Below, one piece after another: positions 63,263 to 64,000 of a stretch of DNA of 64,000 bases (position 1 is its first letter; each line of letters begins with the position of its first letter). The position numbers and the translations under genes were made by a program. The stretch comes from Anadara kagoshimensis (Eukaryota > Mollusca > Bivalvia > Arcoida > Arcidae), in the NCBI GenBank assembly GCA_021292105.1, contig CM037870.1, forward strand, positions 15,471,234-15,535,233. Direction: 5' to 3'. The notes below the pieces were generated by a model, which was given only the letters and a program-made list of their open reading frames with translations, was not told the origin of the DNA and searched no databases.

Positions 63263-64000
63263 CACCAAATGCGGTAGCTCAGTTGGTAGAGTGCTCGCTC
63301 CGTAAGTGGGAGGTCGTGAGTTCAAACCACGACCAGTTCTGACCCAAGACTTGAAAGTGGGAATTGACTGTTCTTTCGCCAACAAAATAAATGTTACGGT
63401 TCTTTTTTTTTTTGGGGGGGGGACTTAAAGTAAACGAGGTTCCATGTCTTAGTAGGCTTGGCACAGAAAAGAACCCTGCTATAATACCATCAGCGCAAAG
63501 CAAAGACAAAATTTCTGCACCTTCGCCTAAAGCTGGCGACATCTCGAGATAACTAAAATATTCTTGACTGGGACGATAAACACCATTACTCAGACAAAAT
63601 TTCTGCACCTATAGCTAAAGCTGGCGACATCTTGATATAAGTGAAATATTCTTGACTGGCACGTTAAACACCATTACTCAGGCAAAATTTCTGCACCTTT
63701 AGCTAAAGCTGGCGGCATCTCGATATAAGTGAAATATTCTTGACTGGGACGTTAAACACCATTACTCAGGCAAAATTCTGCACATTTAGCTAAATCTGGC
63801 GACATCTCGATATAAGTGAAATATTCTTGACTGGGACGTTAAACACCATTACTCATCAAAATTTCTGCACCTTAAGCTGAAGCTGGCGACATCTCGATAT
63901 AAGTGAAATATTCTTGACTGGGACGTTAAACACCATTACTCAGGCAAAATTCCTGCACCTTTAGCTAAAGCTGGGGACATCTCTATATAAGTGAAATATT
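63263..64000 (+). mobile_element. tRNA-derived SINE, copy 2, with amplified tail
   Basis: Head: A box GGTAGCTCAGTTGGTAGAGT, anticodon-like arm CTCGCTCCGTAAGTGGG, B box TGAGTTCAAACC. Body (GACTTGAAAGTGGGAATTGA, AAACGAGGTTCCATGTCTTA, TTTCTGCACCTTCGCCTAAA) matches the 5694-6010 copy. From about 63500 the tail unit is repeated to the end of the window. The tRNA-like head has mismatches in the T stem and no acceptor stem, so it is not a tRNA gene. Confidence 0.88.
63515..64000. repeat. 88-bp satellite derived from the SINE tail
   Basis: CTGGCGAC recurs at 63533, 63621, 63709, 63796, 63883 and 63971 (spacing 87-88). Unit: TTTCTGCACCTTTAGCTAAA, GCTGGCGACATCTCGATATA, AGTGAAATATTCTTGACTGG, GACGTTAAACACCATTACTC. 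The array runs off the right edge. Confidence 0.95.

Noticed and set aside
63271-63343. Functional tRNA-Thr (CGT-like anticodon)
   Set aside because: A and B boxes are good, but the acceptor ends do not pair, the T stem has mismatches and the body matches a second SINE copy at 5694-6010.

Overview
The window is AT-rich, intron-rich animal DNA. One large split gene, very large introns, at least two tRNA-derived SINE types, several foldback (MITE-like) families and many microsatellites point to a lophotrochozoan, most likely a mollusc; the species cannot be read from the sequence. There is no bacterial-style operon, CRISPR array or functional RNA gene.

Left third (about 0.95-23.4 kb, minus strand): the 5' part of a single SLC4-family Na+-coupled bicarbonate transporter gene (NDCBE/NBC type). 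I reconstructed 17 coding exons. All introns are GT-AG and every phase joins, giving 945 continuous codons from an ATG at 23254 (in-frame stop 33 nt upstream) to the splice donor after 957. The last transmembrane segments and the C-terminal tail lie beyond the left edge. Its introns hold a 5-unit minisatellite, foldback elements, a V-type-looking SINE 48 bp from a splice acceptor, a decayed partial copy of exon 5, a duplicated exon-8 edge and a 250-kb-free but repeat-dense intron 6 (10.1-15.0 kb).

Middle and right (23.4-64 kb): mostly repeats. From left to right: a non-LTR retrotransposon reverse-transcriptase remnant (23.4 kb); dispersed repeats and SINEs (24-31 kb); a 686-bp foldback element followed by a ~170-bp tandem array (32.0-33.5 kb); a ~540-bp tandem duplication (36.5-37.5 kb); a ~3.4-kb transposon with ~150-bp terminal inverted repeats and a decayed nuclease-like protein gene carrying an internal 53-bp repeat expansion (39.0-42.4 kb), inserted in its own satellite-like surroundings; several minisatellites (44-52 kb, 55.4 kb); a possible first exon with TATA box (57.1-57.3 kb, minus); a 1.4-kb TA-flanked inverted-repeat element carrying a non-transposase open reading frame (58.2-59.6 kb); a short sibling of the foldback element (60.6 kb); and a SINE whose 3' tail has expanded into an 88-bp satellite running off the right edge.

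The only confident host gene is the SLC4 transporter. The most interesting non-standard items are the cargo-bearing TA-flanked element, the decayed DDTDV/CDTTS-type element, and the SINE-tail satellite.
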